Shown here: positions 36,879-47,560 of the stretch, piece by piece
Layout: the number at the start of each line of letters is the position of its first letter
Position numbering within the stretch: the stretch's first letter is position 1
Assembly (NCBI GenBank): GCA_963693315.1
Contig: OY856186.1
Coordinates: 454,953,217-455,017,216, forward strand
DNA length: 64,000 nt
Direction of reading: 5' to 3'
DNA from: Diogma glabrata
Taxonomy: Eukaryota > Arthropoda > Insecta > Diptera > Cylindrotomidae
Notes under the pieces: model-generated
Databases searched by the model: none
The model's input: the letters and a program-made list of their open reading frames with translations, nothing else
Told to the model about the DNA's origin: nothing
Program-made: the position numbers and the translations under genes

Positions 36879-37029
36879 TTTGTATTTATAACTTATAACT
36901 TTTATAAAATTACAAAAAGAAATTTTAGGAAAACCCTTCTAGATATATTTGAACTACAAATAATCTAATTATAGTATGTTAAGTAAGAAAAAAAAATGTT
37001 TCGAGTTGTATAACAACACTAATGGCAAA

Positions 37030-37553
37030 TGGATTTTTCAAATGGCGTGGATTTTTCCAATGCGAAATAATCTTTCATTTATCATGCAGATTGTCATCAT
37101 GCTTACATTGGCTTTAAGAAAATGAGGATATTGATTATTAGTATTATCCTAACCACTTTCCATAAGACCACATACCACCCAGCTGATTCGAGTTTTGGTG
37201 GCAATTGGCTCGTTTGACTTTCCCTCTCAAATTTCCAGAGCCACGCCCAACGTAGATATGCTTCATCCCAATTAAAATACGTAGTTTATTCATATTGTAG
37301 CTACGTAATGGTATGTTTTACAAATGAGTATACCGTAACGAAAGGATGTTTCGACAGACCAAGATTATTGATTGTGTAAATTTTATCGATGTAATATTGT
37401 TTCGAGTTCTTTGAACCAAAATTTTTTGCGCTGGTTCGCAGAGAGTTATTCTCACTTCGAAAATGATTTGATGTCCATGTTAAGCATAAATCTTCTGTGA
37501 CCACAGATAACTCGAGCTTATTTCCGATATCTTCATCCATTAAAGAAACCAAA
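37030..37553 (-). pseudogene. BEL/Pao element 2: protease C-half and start of RT
   Basis: The 37552-37301 frame carries VSLMDEDIGNKL and LCLTWTSNHFRSENNS, typical of BEL/Pao protease after the DxG motif. Upstream-sense remnants at about 37030-37300 show LRILIGMKHIYVGRG and NLHDK-like blocks expected just before and at the RT start. It joins in sense to 44430-44629 when the gypsy element between them is removed. Confidence 0.78.
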
Positions 37554-37557
37554 GATC

Positions 37558-37914
37558 TGTAGGAAATTTTTTATATGTAAATTAAAACTCCAGGTTTACT
37601 TATTATATTCTTAATTTAATAAAGAAAATCTTCTGCGTTTAAAATTTAAAAACGTGTTGTTTTTTCTCCACGGACATAACACAAAAAAAATGTTTCCTCT
37701 CTCTGTTCTTTTAGAGTGAAGTGCGTTCCACTTAATTCAAATTTTCAACGGATTACAAAATTATGACAACTTTCTAAAAATAAAACATTTAAACTTACAT
37801 GTTAAAAAATAGATGTCACTGGTGATGTTCGGCGGGTTTAACAAAATTCAAATATATAGAAAACTGAACGTTAAATTGAAACAAAATCCAACGTGCTCCA
37901 AATTCACTGCTACA
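37558..37914 (-). repeat. 3' LTR of the complete gypsy element
   Basis: 357-bp direct repeat matching 44073-44429; the ends are TG...CA and it abuts GATC on its outer side. Confidence 0.95.
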
Positions 37915-38224
37915 GCTCGGTCATTCTGACTTAAACGACGCCCCTGTCGTTTTTTTCCCTTCAACCAAACTAAGCACACAACGACGTTCTTCCTTCTCTA
38001 CATTCAAAATTTATCTACATAAAAATTTGTTAAACAATCATGTACAATGACAAACTAACTTCAAGCCAAATTTTACTTTTAAGAGGTTTTTAAATAAACG
38101 AAAAATTTTAAATAAAAATGACCACTTAATGTCGAAATATGTGTTAAAATTCATTAACCTGACATAAAAATAATATACCCGAAGCCTATTAATATAAATA
38201 ATAATTTGAGGTACACATATAAAT

Positions 38225-39274
38225 TTATTTATTTTCCTCAATATCACCCATATCAATATCGAAATCCAGGTCTAAGTCAACATCATAACATTCATTTTCG
38301 ATACTCAGCCATTTACGAATATTGGTATGATCGAAAATCCCTTCGAATGGTATTTGGCTAACTTGGAACCCTTCAATATCAGAAATTACGAATCTTTGAT
38401 TCGGTAACACCTTTTTCACTTCGTACGGACCTTTCATTTTTGGCATCAACTTTTTGTTATACCCAGTGGGAACAACATTCATTATCATGACATAATCACC
38501 TTCTTTATATTCAGTTAATTTTTTACATTTACTATCATTATAGTTTTTATTATATTCTTGCACCTTCGCGTTTTTCCAAATAGCTCTTTTCCTAATTTCC
38601 TCTAAACAAATCTTGCCTACTTGAGTCTCGTTTAAAAAATCTGTTACATCATCATTATCCGGCCCTCGTTGATTTGTGCCGTATAATAACATACACCGAG
38701 TAGTGTCAATTGATCTACTGTAGGTGTTGTTAAATATAAAATCTACTTTTGGTAGTACAGTATCCCATTGATCTGTACTAGCTAATTTACTCAAAACCGG
38801 TGTTAGGAACCTGTTCATCCTTTCGACTTGGCCATTTGATCTAGGACATTCCGTCGCTATCAAAACGAGTTTTATGTTTTCATTATCCATAAAATTCTTA
38901 AATTCAACTGATCTGAATGCTGACCCCTGATCAGCCACAAGACGAAAAGGTCTACCAAAATACTCAAAATATGATTCTAAACTCTTAATTGCCTCACGAC
39001 AATTCGTGGTTTTCGTAGGATACACTTAAACATATTTTGAAAAAGCAACTATCACCATAAAAATATATTTGTATCTCATATGAGTCTCATGAAGTGGTCC
39101 ATAATGGTCAACATGTATGGTATGAAAAGGCTTAGAACCTTTATCAATGTTATTTAAATAATCCCTTTTTAAATTATTGGGTGAAAATGCAATGCATTTT
39201 AAACAATTTTTTATATGTTCATTTACAGTTTCACGCATATTTGGAAACCAATAAATTCTCCGAGTCCATTCCAC
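38225..39274 (-). pseudogene. Integrase of the complete gypsy element
   Basis: 39274-39026 has the zinc-binding end (HIKNCLKCIAFS) and the first catalytic Asp (HVDHYGPL). After a break, 39025-38225 (266 codons) has ADQGSAF (second Asp), NGQVERMN (Glu) and a GPYEVKKVL GPY/F-type C-terminal module, ending in an acidic tail. Nearly complete apart from the stop at 39026. Confidence 0.9.
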
Positions 39275-39423
39275 CGTTTTATCTTTCCTATATGCCCCAA
39301 GTCGTCATGACACGTCCTAATTACATTATCCTTCATACTAAACGGAACAACAAACAGCATTCCGTCTTTGTATTTTTTATACACCAACCCATAACGCATT
39401 TCATATGAAGAATCCTCTGTAAA

Positions 39424-40078
39424 CTATAATCTCTGTTTTATTTTTTTTATATCTGGATCTCGACCTTGCGCAATTGCGAGATTTTCTTCTAACACTAAAA
39501 TTGAATTACATCGACATAAAGCATCTACATGGGTCAGTTTTGAATTTGGTCGATGCCGAACAACATAATCAAAATTTTCTAGCTCCATAGCCCAGCCTGA
39601 TATTCTCCTGTTCACTTCTTTCTTTCGCAAAGTTAGACGTAAAGCATCACAATCAGTGACAATTTTGAATTTAATGCCATGAAGGTAAATTCTGAATCTG
39701 CGAAGCGAATAAATAATAGCCAACGTCTCTAGCTCAAAAGAGTGACTCCGCCTCAGTGGTTCGCTTGCTAAAGAAAAATATGGGGTGAAACTTAGAATCA
39801 ACTTTTCTTTGCAACAAGATTGCCCCATATCCTAATTAACTGGCGTCGCAATGGAGCTCAGTTTCATCATTAGGCGAATACACAGAAAGAACGGGAGCTT
39901 CGACTAATTTATTTTTTAAAATTTCGAATATTTTTAATTCGTCTTCACCAAAACGAAAAACCGAATTTTTCTTAATAAGATCATACAACGGTTTAGCAAT
40001 AACCGAAAAATTTTCAATGAATTTACGAAAATACGAGCATAATCTTAAAAACCTATGAATTTGCTTTGTATTTTTCAC
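39424..40078 (-). pseudogene. RT connection and RNase H of the complete gypsy element
   Basis: 40078-39836 contains IHRFLRLCSYFRKFI and ETELHCDAS (connection and first RNase H Asp region). 39828-39424 contains HSFELETLAIIYSLRRFRIY, FKIVTDCDALRLTL and RRISGWAMELENFDY...HVDALCR, the standard RNase H blocks. The frames are offset by a small lesion near 39830. Confidence 0.88.
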
Positions 40079-40079
40079 A

Positions 40080-41103
40080 TGGGATAATTTATTACCGCGT
40101 CAATATTTTTTGGGTCTGGCAAAATGCCTTCCTCCATCATCATATATCCGAGATAATTTATTCTCAGTTTAAGAACGTGACATTTATCAATTCTTAATTC
40201 TAAATTATTTTTAACAAGTACTCAAATATTTTTTCCAAAATTAACAAATGTTCCTCAATGGTCGCTGTACTAATGAATAAATCGTCAATATATATCAAAA
40301 TAAGATTTTCATTAGAAGTTCACGAAAAATGGTATTAACAAATCTCTGAGAAACAGAGGGTGCATTAGACAAGCCGAAAGGCATACGTATATACTCAAAC
40401 TGTCTATGAGAGGTAACAAAAGAAGTATATTTAATTGACTCCTCCGCTATGCGCACGTGATGAAATCCGCTTTTGAGATCTAAGGACGTGGAGACCTTTT
40501 ATTTGATAATTGATCCGATTGATCCTCGATCAATAGAATTGGATAATGATCTTTCACTGTAATTCTATTTAGTGCCCTATAGTCCACACACATACGGACC
40601 TCTCCATTTTTTTCGGCACTAACACAATCAGTGAACAATATGGCGAATTACTAGGTCTAATTACTTTATTATCCAACAACTCATTTAAAATTTCCCGAAC
40701 CTTTCCTTTTTCCAAAAAGGATAACTTCCTAGGCCGAAAATTAAATGGTTCGTCTTTCGTCAACACTATTTTCATCTCCATGTCAGTGTCTGGGATTTCT
40801 GACTTATTTGGTTATAAACATTTTTGCTCAAACATAAATTCTATATTTTCTAAACTCTATATCTAAATTATTTCTACCATTCATACATTCCACATCAATA
40901 CATAAAATATCATTAAATACCGATCTTCTTCCACATTCAAAATTTTCTAAAATATCATTTGGAATACACCCTTCCTTAGATTCAAAACATTCTAACACAT
41001 TGTTCGATATAGTCGCACTTGCATTTCCAGATTCAACCTGTTCTGAAACATCATTTGACAAAATTTTAAATTTAAACTTACCTCTGTAAAAAATAATTAT
41101 CAC
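40080..41103 (-). pseudogene. Reverse transcriptase of the complete gypsy element
   Basis: The 40781-40569 frame has FRPRKLSF, EILNELLDNKVIRPSNSPY and SLIVLVPKK (RT N-terminal blocks). The catalytic LIYIDDLFIS motif is readable near 40272-40300 and YDLIKK-type connection blocks follow. Interrupted by several stops and shifts. 41103-40828 is a degenerate stretch between protease and RT. Confidence 0.82.
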
Positions 41104-41106
41104 CTG

Positions 41107-42696
41107 TGTAAAATACTGCTTCTAGAGGCCTAGAAGACAGTTTTTAACAAAAATGTTTTATCTAGACATTGGCTCTGACGACGGGTATCTAAGGTCGACT
41201 AGAACCCAGAGGATGGGAGTGAGTGGAGTGTCAGAGCGTGTCTAGATCTTGCATTCCCGTCAGGAATCACAAACCAGACAATAACAAAGCTATTCACCTG
41301 GACCACATGTATGTCCCGTACCCCTCCGTGACGTACGTTAAACTAATGCATAACTACTAAAATAAGAAGTAAATACTTAACAAAATACAACTTACTATCC
41401 TTATCCATAGTTCTTCATCCATCCTTCTCGGGTATGTCCGCAATTGTTGTTTAAATATGGTTGTTTAAATATAGCTCAACTTAAAAGCACAAAATTCTAG
41501 CATCTTCTTTTCCTTCGACCTCAATTAATAATCGCGTCACTGCGATAATAATAACGAATATTGAACAAATCTCCTTTGATTTATGATTGGATTTCTATTT
41601 CAACATTCCAACACCTAATAGTAGCATACCCAATGGTCGTTCATATGTTCAATTGTTGAACACAACTTGACTTCACAGCACATTCAAAATATAAATTTTT
41701 ATTTTTAAAAGCCAATCACAGCAAAATGTAGTATTAAAAAATAATCGCACAAAATCAGTTTTTAAAATTTTATTATTATTTTTTGTTTTGTTTTAATTAA
41801 TTGTTTTCGAAATTTGGATACATATATTAATGAAAGTGAGTTTTCTTTTTGTTTAGTTCAATAAATTTAATAACAACTAAAACATCACAACAAAAACAAA
41901 TAAACAACTTTAACTTTGTTTAGATAAAACAACTTATATTAACTTCTTATATTTATGATTTCGTGTTAAACAGCAAGATCACTACATTAACTATTTTTAC
42001 TTTTGTTTTTATAAGAATATAATTAATTTGTTATCCTTTTTGTTAAATTAGAATTAACACTATTGTTTATAGTTAATTGAGATATTCAATAGTAAAAAAA
42101 ATTGGAAATTATCTCAATTCTTATTCAAAACACTTATAAAAAAAACAAAAATTTTAAAAATTAAACCAAAAAAGAACAAGATAAAATAAAACACAACAAA
42201 ACTCCGACTCAACAACTCCCAAGGACCAAACTACATCTTTCACACAAAAACTAAAAAACTGACTGCCAGACTTGGATAATGGAAAAAAATTTTTCAGGCC
42301 AGAAAATTTGAATCAGAATAAAAGTATGTATTTTCTTGTTATCACAAGAAAATGAATTTTTATATTATTTTTTTACGAAAGAAAATTAAATGTGAGAAAA
42401 GATTCAAATTAACTAGAAAAAGTAATGTGATATATATTTTAAATGCATATACCGAAAGTAGAGAGAAGATTTTTAATGATTTGTAAATTATGAAAACATT
42501 TGTCTTTTTCCCAGACAAATGGAAAAGGAATCAAATTATTACAAAATTAGTTGACCTCGAAGTTTTGTGCACGAGCATAAAAATTTTGCGATTAGATTTG
42601 TGATAGTCAACTTAACATGAGAATAATTTAAGAAATTTGGAAAAGGGAGTAAAATTTTGATAAGAAAAAGAATTAATGAAACGTTAAAACGTTACA
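41107..42696. repeat. 1590-bp solo LTR inside the gypsy element (TSD CCTG)
   Basis: TGTAAAAT...GTTACA, flanked by direct CCTG at 41103-41106 and 42697-42700, splits protease from RT of the host element. There is no coding sequence inside. The left ~250 bp are GC-richer, and the rest is AT-rich. Its TGTAA/TTACA ends resemble the end of the A/B/C family, but the body differs, so I treat it as a separate long-LTR family. Confidence 0.78.
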
Positions 42697-42699
42697 CCT

Positions 42700-43010
42700 G
42701 AGGTAAATCTATAAAATCTCTTCCTAATAAAACATCTGCTGACATCGTTTGATCCGGAACATTTTTGAATCTTTGTTTCAATTTAACGCCGTCCATTTCA
42801 ATTTCTTCAATTACTTCTCCGAACACGACCAGTTGCGATCTGTTTAAACCTAGAAAACCATTAGGAATTTCATTAGTTTGCATTTGTTAATTAAATAAAG
42901 AAATCTTTATCAAAGAAACCGCACTTCCACTATCTAGAATAGCTTCAATAGAATTAAAATTAAACTTATTATTATCAACAAATTTTAAATTAATATTGTA
43001 AGTTGGAACA
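42700..43010 (-). pseudogene. Aspartic protease of the complete gypsy element
   Basis: EAILDSGSAVSLI near 42915-42960 carries the catalytic DSG. The 42883-42692 frame ends with VLLGRDFIDLPQ, the C-terminal protease block, cut at the CCTG target site of the solo LTR. Confidence 0.8.
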
Positions 43011-43266
43011 ATACCCACTTCAGCTAAACTCAAGCATTTTGCTTTTTCCACATTTTTCGCATCTGGACAATCCTTGGCACCATGATTAGAATCTCCACAT
43101 GTAAAGCATGAACCTTTAGGCCTCTTCGGTTTTTCACAATTAAAGCTCCCGTGTCATATTTCACCACAATTATAGCACTTTATAACAGATTTGTTTTGAT
43201 TCCCGTTAGATTTTGGATCAAATTTGTGTCTTTTCTACGGCTCAGATTTAACAGCGACAAACTTTG

Positions 43267-44001
43267 TTATAATTGACGATAATTCGGCGTAAATTGTGAA
43301 AATGTATTATATAAATCGGTAAGAGTTTTGAATTGTTGCATACGTGCCTGCTTTTGTAAAATGGGTTGATCCACTCCTTCTATTATATAATCAATCGATG
43401 AATTGATTTCCGCAATATTTAATTTGTTCGCCAAAATGCATTTATCGTGATAATAATCTGCAAATGTCTCCTCTTTTTTCCATATTCGTTTTTCAAAATC
43501 CCTTCTGGTTGATAATTTATTTGTACGAGTAAAGAAAAACTTTGCAATTTCCTCACAAACAGCATTAAATGACATTTTCAAAAATTCTGGTTTAGAATGG
43601 AACCAACCCAAAGCCCTTCCTTTCAACTTTCCAATTAAAATCACTTTGATGATACGATCATCAATTTCATAAACATCCGCTAAAGTTTTCAACTGTTCAA
43701 TCCACATTTCTCCATTTTCGTTCACAGCACCCGAAAAAATTGGAATTAATGCACTCATTTCAGCTGTTGACATAGTCGGACGATTAACCACAGTTTTATT
43801 ATCTTCCTCATCACTAACAGCAGGCTTATCTCCGTTTTTATTTTTTGTTCGCCCTCGCCCCATTTCTTTAATTATTATATAAAACACTCCTTGTAATTTC
43901 AGATCAATAACAATTTTCCCTTTTGATTTCTTTTTTCTCCAAAGAAACGCCACCATACAATTGTTAACCCCAACACCAAAAATGAAATCACTCTTCTCCA
44001 A
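43267..44001 (-). pseudogene. Gag of the complete gypsy element
   Basis: 244 codons. A basic N-terminal region is followed by a capsid-like core (MWIEQLKTLADVYEI, KLKGRALGWFHS, ETFADYYHDKCILANKL), matching retrotransposon Gag. Its zinc knuckles continue beyond the stop: CFTCGDSNHGAKDC at 43067-43108 and a second at 43136-43177 interrupted by a stop codon. Different lineage from the RING-Gag element. Confidence 0.82.
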
Positions 44002-44072
44002 TTAATGTATTTTTTTTTATAATCAAATAGGTCCTATACACCTAGGCCTACCGCACCCCACACCTGATAATC

Positions 44073-44429
44073 TGTAGGAAGTTTTTTATATGTAAATTAA
44101 AACTCCGGTTTACTTATTATATTTTTAATTTAATAAAGAAAATCTTCTGCGTTTAAAATTTAAAAACGTGTTGTTTTTTCTCCACGGACATAACACAAAA
44201 AAAAATGTTTCCTCTCTCTTTTCTTTTAGAGTGAAGTGCGTTCCACTTAATTCAAATTTTCAACGGATTACAAAATTATGACAACTTTCTAAAAATAAAA
44301 TATTTAAACTTACATGTTAAAAAATAGATGTCACTGGTGATGTTTGGCGGTTTTAACAAAATTCAAATATATAGAAAACTGAACGTTAAATTGAAACAAA
44401 ATCCAACGTGCTCCAAATTCACTGCTACA
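44073..44429 (-). repeat. 5' LTR of the complete gypsy element
   Basis: Pairs with 37558-37914. The primer-binding site should lie just left of it (44040-44072), but no TGG-start match to a tRNA I know is obvious there. Confidence 0.95.
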
Positions 44430-44629
44430 GATCCATCATCCAAAAATTCCAAAACATCGAACCTTTTTGCACCACTGTACAATGTTACTGGTAACATTCG
44501 TAACATAATCGATTTTTGTGAGACGTCATGTGAACAAACGCTTTGACTCGTTGTATATTGGTTTTTACTTACTAAAGTCATTGATTTTCCATTGGAGGGC
44601 ATTTTAACTTTATGCAACAATGAATGCAA
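44430..44629 (-). pseudogene. BEL/Pao element 2: protease N-half
   Basis: The minus frame has MLRMLPVTLYSGAKRF and EFLDDGS, the start and catalytic DxG region of BEL/Pao protease. It is cut by the gypsy GATC site right at the DDGS codons. HSLLHK at its start is the usual block after the Gag zinc region. It continues at 37553. Confidence 0.8.
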
Positions 44630-46262
44630 TTTAAAATAATTTCTTTAAAATAAATTTAATAATTTTTTGCTTTGACAACTTTTTTAATAATATAGAATGA
44701 CCATTTATGGTTGAAACATGTAACAAAATATTATTAAAAAGTTGTTAAAGCAAAAAATTATTAAATTTATTTTAAACTAGCAGAACCCGGCGTACGTTGC
44801 TACGCCTATAAAAAAGTTTGTGTGCGTAAATTTTGTTGAATTAGTAAGAATAATTTCAAAAAAAGTCGTAGTGAGAATAGAAGGAGCCTATTTTAGTTTT
44901 TCCATTTGGGAAATATGAATAACAGAGATCATTAGCATTCTAGCTGATCAATCAAGATAGTTTGAAAATTGAACGGAAAGTCAACATTTGAAAGTGATTG
45001 GTAAAGAGTTTCGGAGAGTTTAAATTAAACACTTGCAATTTTTCGCGTTAATCGGCTTAATATGTGTCGCGAAAAATTAGCTGAACGTCAAAACATTCGT
45101 TTATTGGGTGTTACAGTTGTCAATGACTTACTCTGGAACCGTCATACTTGTGATACAAAATAGGCACACCGCACCAAAATTTACTCGTACCATTTCATGT
45201 TGATAAATGAAATTTATCAATCTATCTAGATTATTTGCTGATCTTAAATAAAGTCAATTTGGATTTTCAAATATATTTTACCAATTATTTCCAATGCTCT
45301 ACATGCGCTCTGCGTGTTTTTATTAGTATTGAAGCATGTCACTGAATGAAAACTTTGAAGAGCAGACTAAATATGCATAGCGCTGATGTTTGATACTAAT
45401 CGAAAAACCGGTCTAAGAATGACAGCATTTTTAGTGAAGGTTTTCGTTTTTTGGATTTTGTCGATTTATTGCCATCGTCTTATTTCGACATTTCTGCCAG
45501 AGTTTTAAAAAAAAAATTTGGACAAACATAATAATAAGACTAATTTGTACTATAATATAAAAATAATAATAAGAATAATATCCTTTATAAATCCAGACTT
45601 TTACACTAATCTAAAACCAATCAAATCACTTCATTTGTTGACATATTTGCATATATTTTACCGATTTCTTCAAATCTACATTGTTTGTTTGTTTTTGAAA
45701 TTAATTGGGACGCAAATTTTTCTTAATAAGTAAAACACTTTGTTGCAGAAATATTTGTTGCAACGTAATTGTATCATGTATGTATATAATAAATATATAA
45801 ATGTATATAATTTTCATCTAAATGAATTTATTTGTCACATTAAACTTTAATTTTCCATTTGAATGGTAATTCTGTTTTGCGAAAAAAAAAAATCGATCAA
45901 AGATAACTGAGTGAAAGTTGAAAAAAGCCATAAGTATAAAATATAATCTACATTTAGGCAAACCATTAAGAAAATTAAAATGATTAATTAAGAAAACTAA
46001 ATTAAATTTTAAAATTTCGGCTCCGAGGTGCATTAGTACCTGTTAATGGCCTTCTCCTGGCAAAATTTCAGACTCCTGTGTACTACAGATTTCGCTAGAG
46101 AGCGCACGCAGACTGACAAACACTTTATTTTATTATTATATAATTATATTATATTATAAGAAGAAGAAGATAAATTATTTTAAATTAATTTAAACAACTT
46201 GGAAACCAAACCATCATTATTTTAAGTTATTTAACCATCTTAAAAAATTTTTAAATGTTTTA
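44630..46262. mobile_element. 1.63-kb unclassified insertion in BEL element 2
   Basis: It separates BEL Gag (46264 onward) from BEL protease (up to 44629) and is flanked by the direct repeat (T)GAATGCAA at 44621-44629 and 46263-46271. It contains a long hairpin (44645-44775), an AGAACCCGGCGTACGTTGC block at about 44783 and a GACTGACAAACACTTTATTTTATTATT end-like block near 46110. An 8-9 bp duplication fits hAT or a LINE/SINE; no transposase is readable. The class is not established. Confidence 0.6.
44645..44775. repeat. ~48-bp inverted repeat (long hairpin)
   Basis: Arms 44645-44693 and 44728-44775 pair almost completely (about one mismatch and one indel) around a 34-nt loop. It sits at the left end of the 1.63-kb insertion. 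Confidence 0.85.
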
Positions 46263-46263
46263 T

Positions 46264-47560
46264 GAATGCAAGTTGCGCACCACTTGGACAATCTGGAACT
46301 TCACATTTTTTCTGCTTATCTTTGGCACAATCAGATTTGTATTTTTGCTTGAGACATTTGCAACATAGCTGATTTTTAACGACAACGTCACAACGACGGT
46401 TCACCAACATATTTTTAAAACGATCACATTTGGCCAATGAATGATACGAATTCTTTCTGAAAACACATCACAATGGAGTTTGAACCTTTTCTTGATCAGG
46501 TGATCCGGATTTGGATGGAACATGTTGATCGACAGTGTTGATGAAGTGTACAAATCCTTTATTTCGATTTTGTTCTCGATTACTTGATTCTTTGATTTTA
46601 ATGACCTGGCTAAGCTGCCCAGCCAGCTACTCGAGATAATCACCCGAGATAAACACTAAGGGCAACCAAATTTGAATCTCCACTTTGGCGTCGTTTGTAT
46701 CCCGACCAATTGATTTTAATATCCGGTGGCAAACGATTCAAAATTTCAAAATATATAGTTTGGTTGTTGATGTGGTCTCTCTATCCGACGCATCAAGTCG
46801 AGTTATCAAACCTCGAACTGCCGCCGATAAAATTATAATTGTTTCCATGTCGTTGTTTGTTGGTGTTGATTTTTTAATATTGATGAAATGATGTTATCAG
46901 CTCGACCGTACAAATGACTCAATCTTAATGACGTTTGGATCGAATTCCGGAAATTGTAGATCATCCTCTACTAATGAATATGCTTCACCTTTAAGGAATT
47001 CACGAAAGCGAAGTAAATTGTCTGCATTTGATAACTGTAACGCATCAGTGGAAGACGAGTACGCATAAATAAACATCGGCCAGTCCTTAAGATTTCCATG
47101 AAAAAACGGTCGTTTTCGTGGAACTACATTGCGAGCGGAAATTTGTTCAATCGTTGTTTTTGCGATATCTTTAACGTTGATGGTATTAACCGCGGCCTTT
47201 TGCGCATTGGGCGCCTGTTTATGTGTGGATTTTTCTAAAACTGGATTAATGAAACGATTTGAGAATGGGGTAACATTGACATATTCTTTACTCTGTACCC
47301 ATATTTCTACTTTTGGGTTTTCTTTTGCTACCAGTACATTGTTTAGCGACCATTAAAGCGAATTTCTCTTCCAATTTCCTTCGTCTTGCGTTCTGTTTTG
47401 CAGTCTGGGCACTGCCAACCTACGTCTTTCACTTTATCCTACGTCACATTCATACAAGCTTTGTGATAAATTTCGCATGTCGTGCATTTGACAGTTCATC
47501 TTTATCTGTGTTGCACTCTTTACACTTCTAATCATCTGGAAAATACGAAGACATTTTTAA
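46264..47560 (-). pseudogene. BEL/Pao element 2: Gag relic
   Basis: Minus sense, several frames: an N-terminal Cys-rich piece near 47530, a capsid-like segment at about 46940-47110 (GNLKDWPMFIYAYSSST, LLRFREFLKGEAYS), then 46643-46401 and 46437-46240 with a C-terminal Cys-rich region (LCCKCLKQKYKSDC, KKCEVPDC), matching BEL Gag organisation. Multiple stops and shifts. Confidence 0.75.

Larger units (their letters stand above)
34981..36990 (-). mobile_element. Decayed Ty3/gypsy element, mostly gag plus integrase tail
   Basis: In minus sense there is a Gag N-terminal frame (36878-36378), a Gag core (36406-35628, frameshifted), then directly an integrase C-terminal/GPY-like segment (35538-35212) and a 3' region. 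Protease, RT, RNase H and the integrase core are missing, so a large internal deletion joined gag to the end of pol. Core and tail blocks match the RING-Gag element at 1-5 kb. No LTRs could be delimited. Confidence 0.78.
37558..44429 (-). mobile_element. Complete Ty3/gypsy element with both LTRs (TSD GATC)
   Basis: Two 357-bp direct repeats, 37558-37914 and 44073-44429, each TGTAGGAA...GCTACA, differ at about eight places by eye. The flanks are the duplicated tetranucleotide GATC (37554-37557, 44430-44433). Minus-strand internal order: gag (44001-43267), CCHC knuckles, protease, RT, RNase H, integrase (to 38225). Many frames are broken, and a 1590-bp solo LTR sits between protease and RT. Without it the element is about 5.28 kb. 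Confidence 0.95.

Noticed and set aside
43267..44429. tRNA-type primer-binding site beside the 5' LTR of the complete gypsy element
   Set aside because: No TGG-start match to a tRNA 3' end that I could support directly inside 44073.
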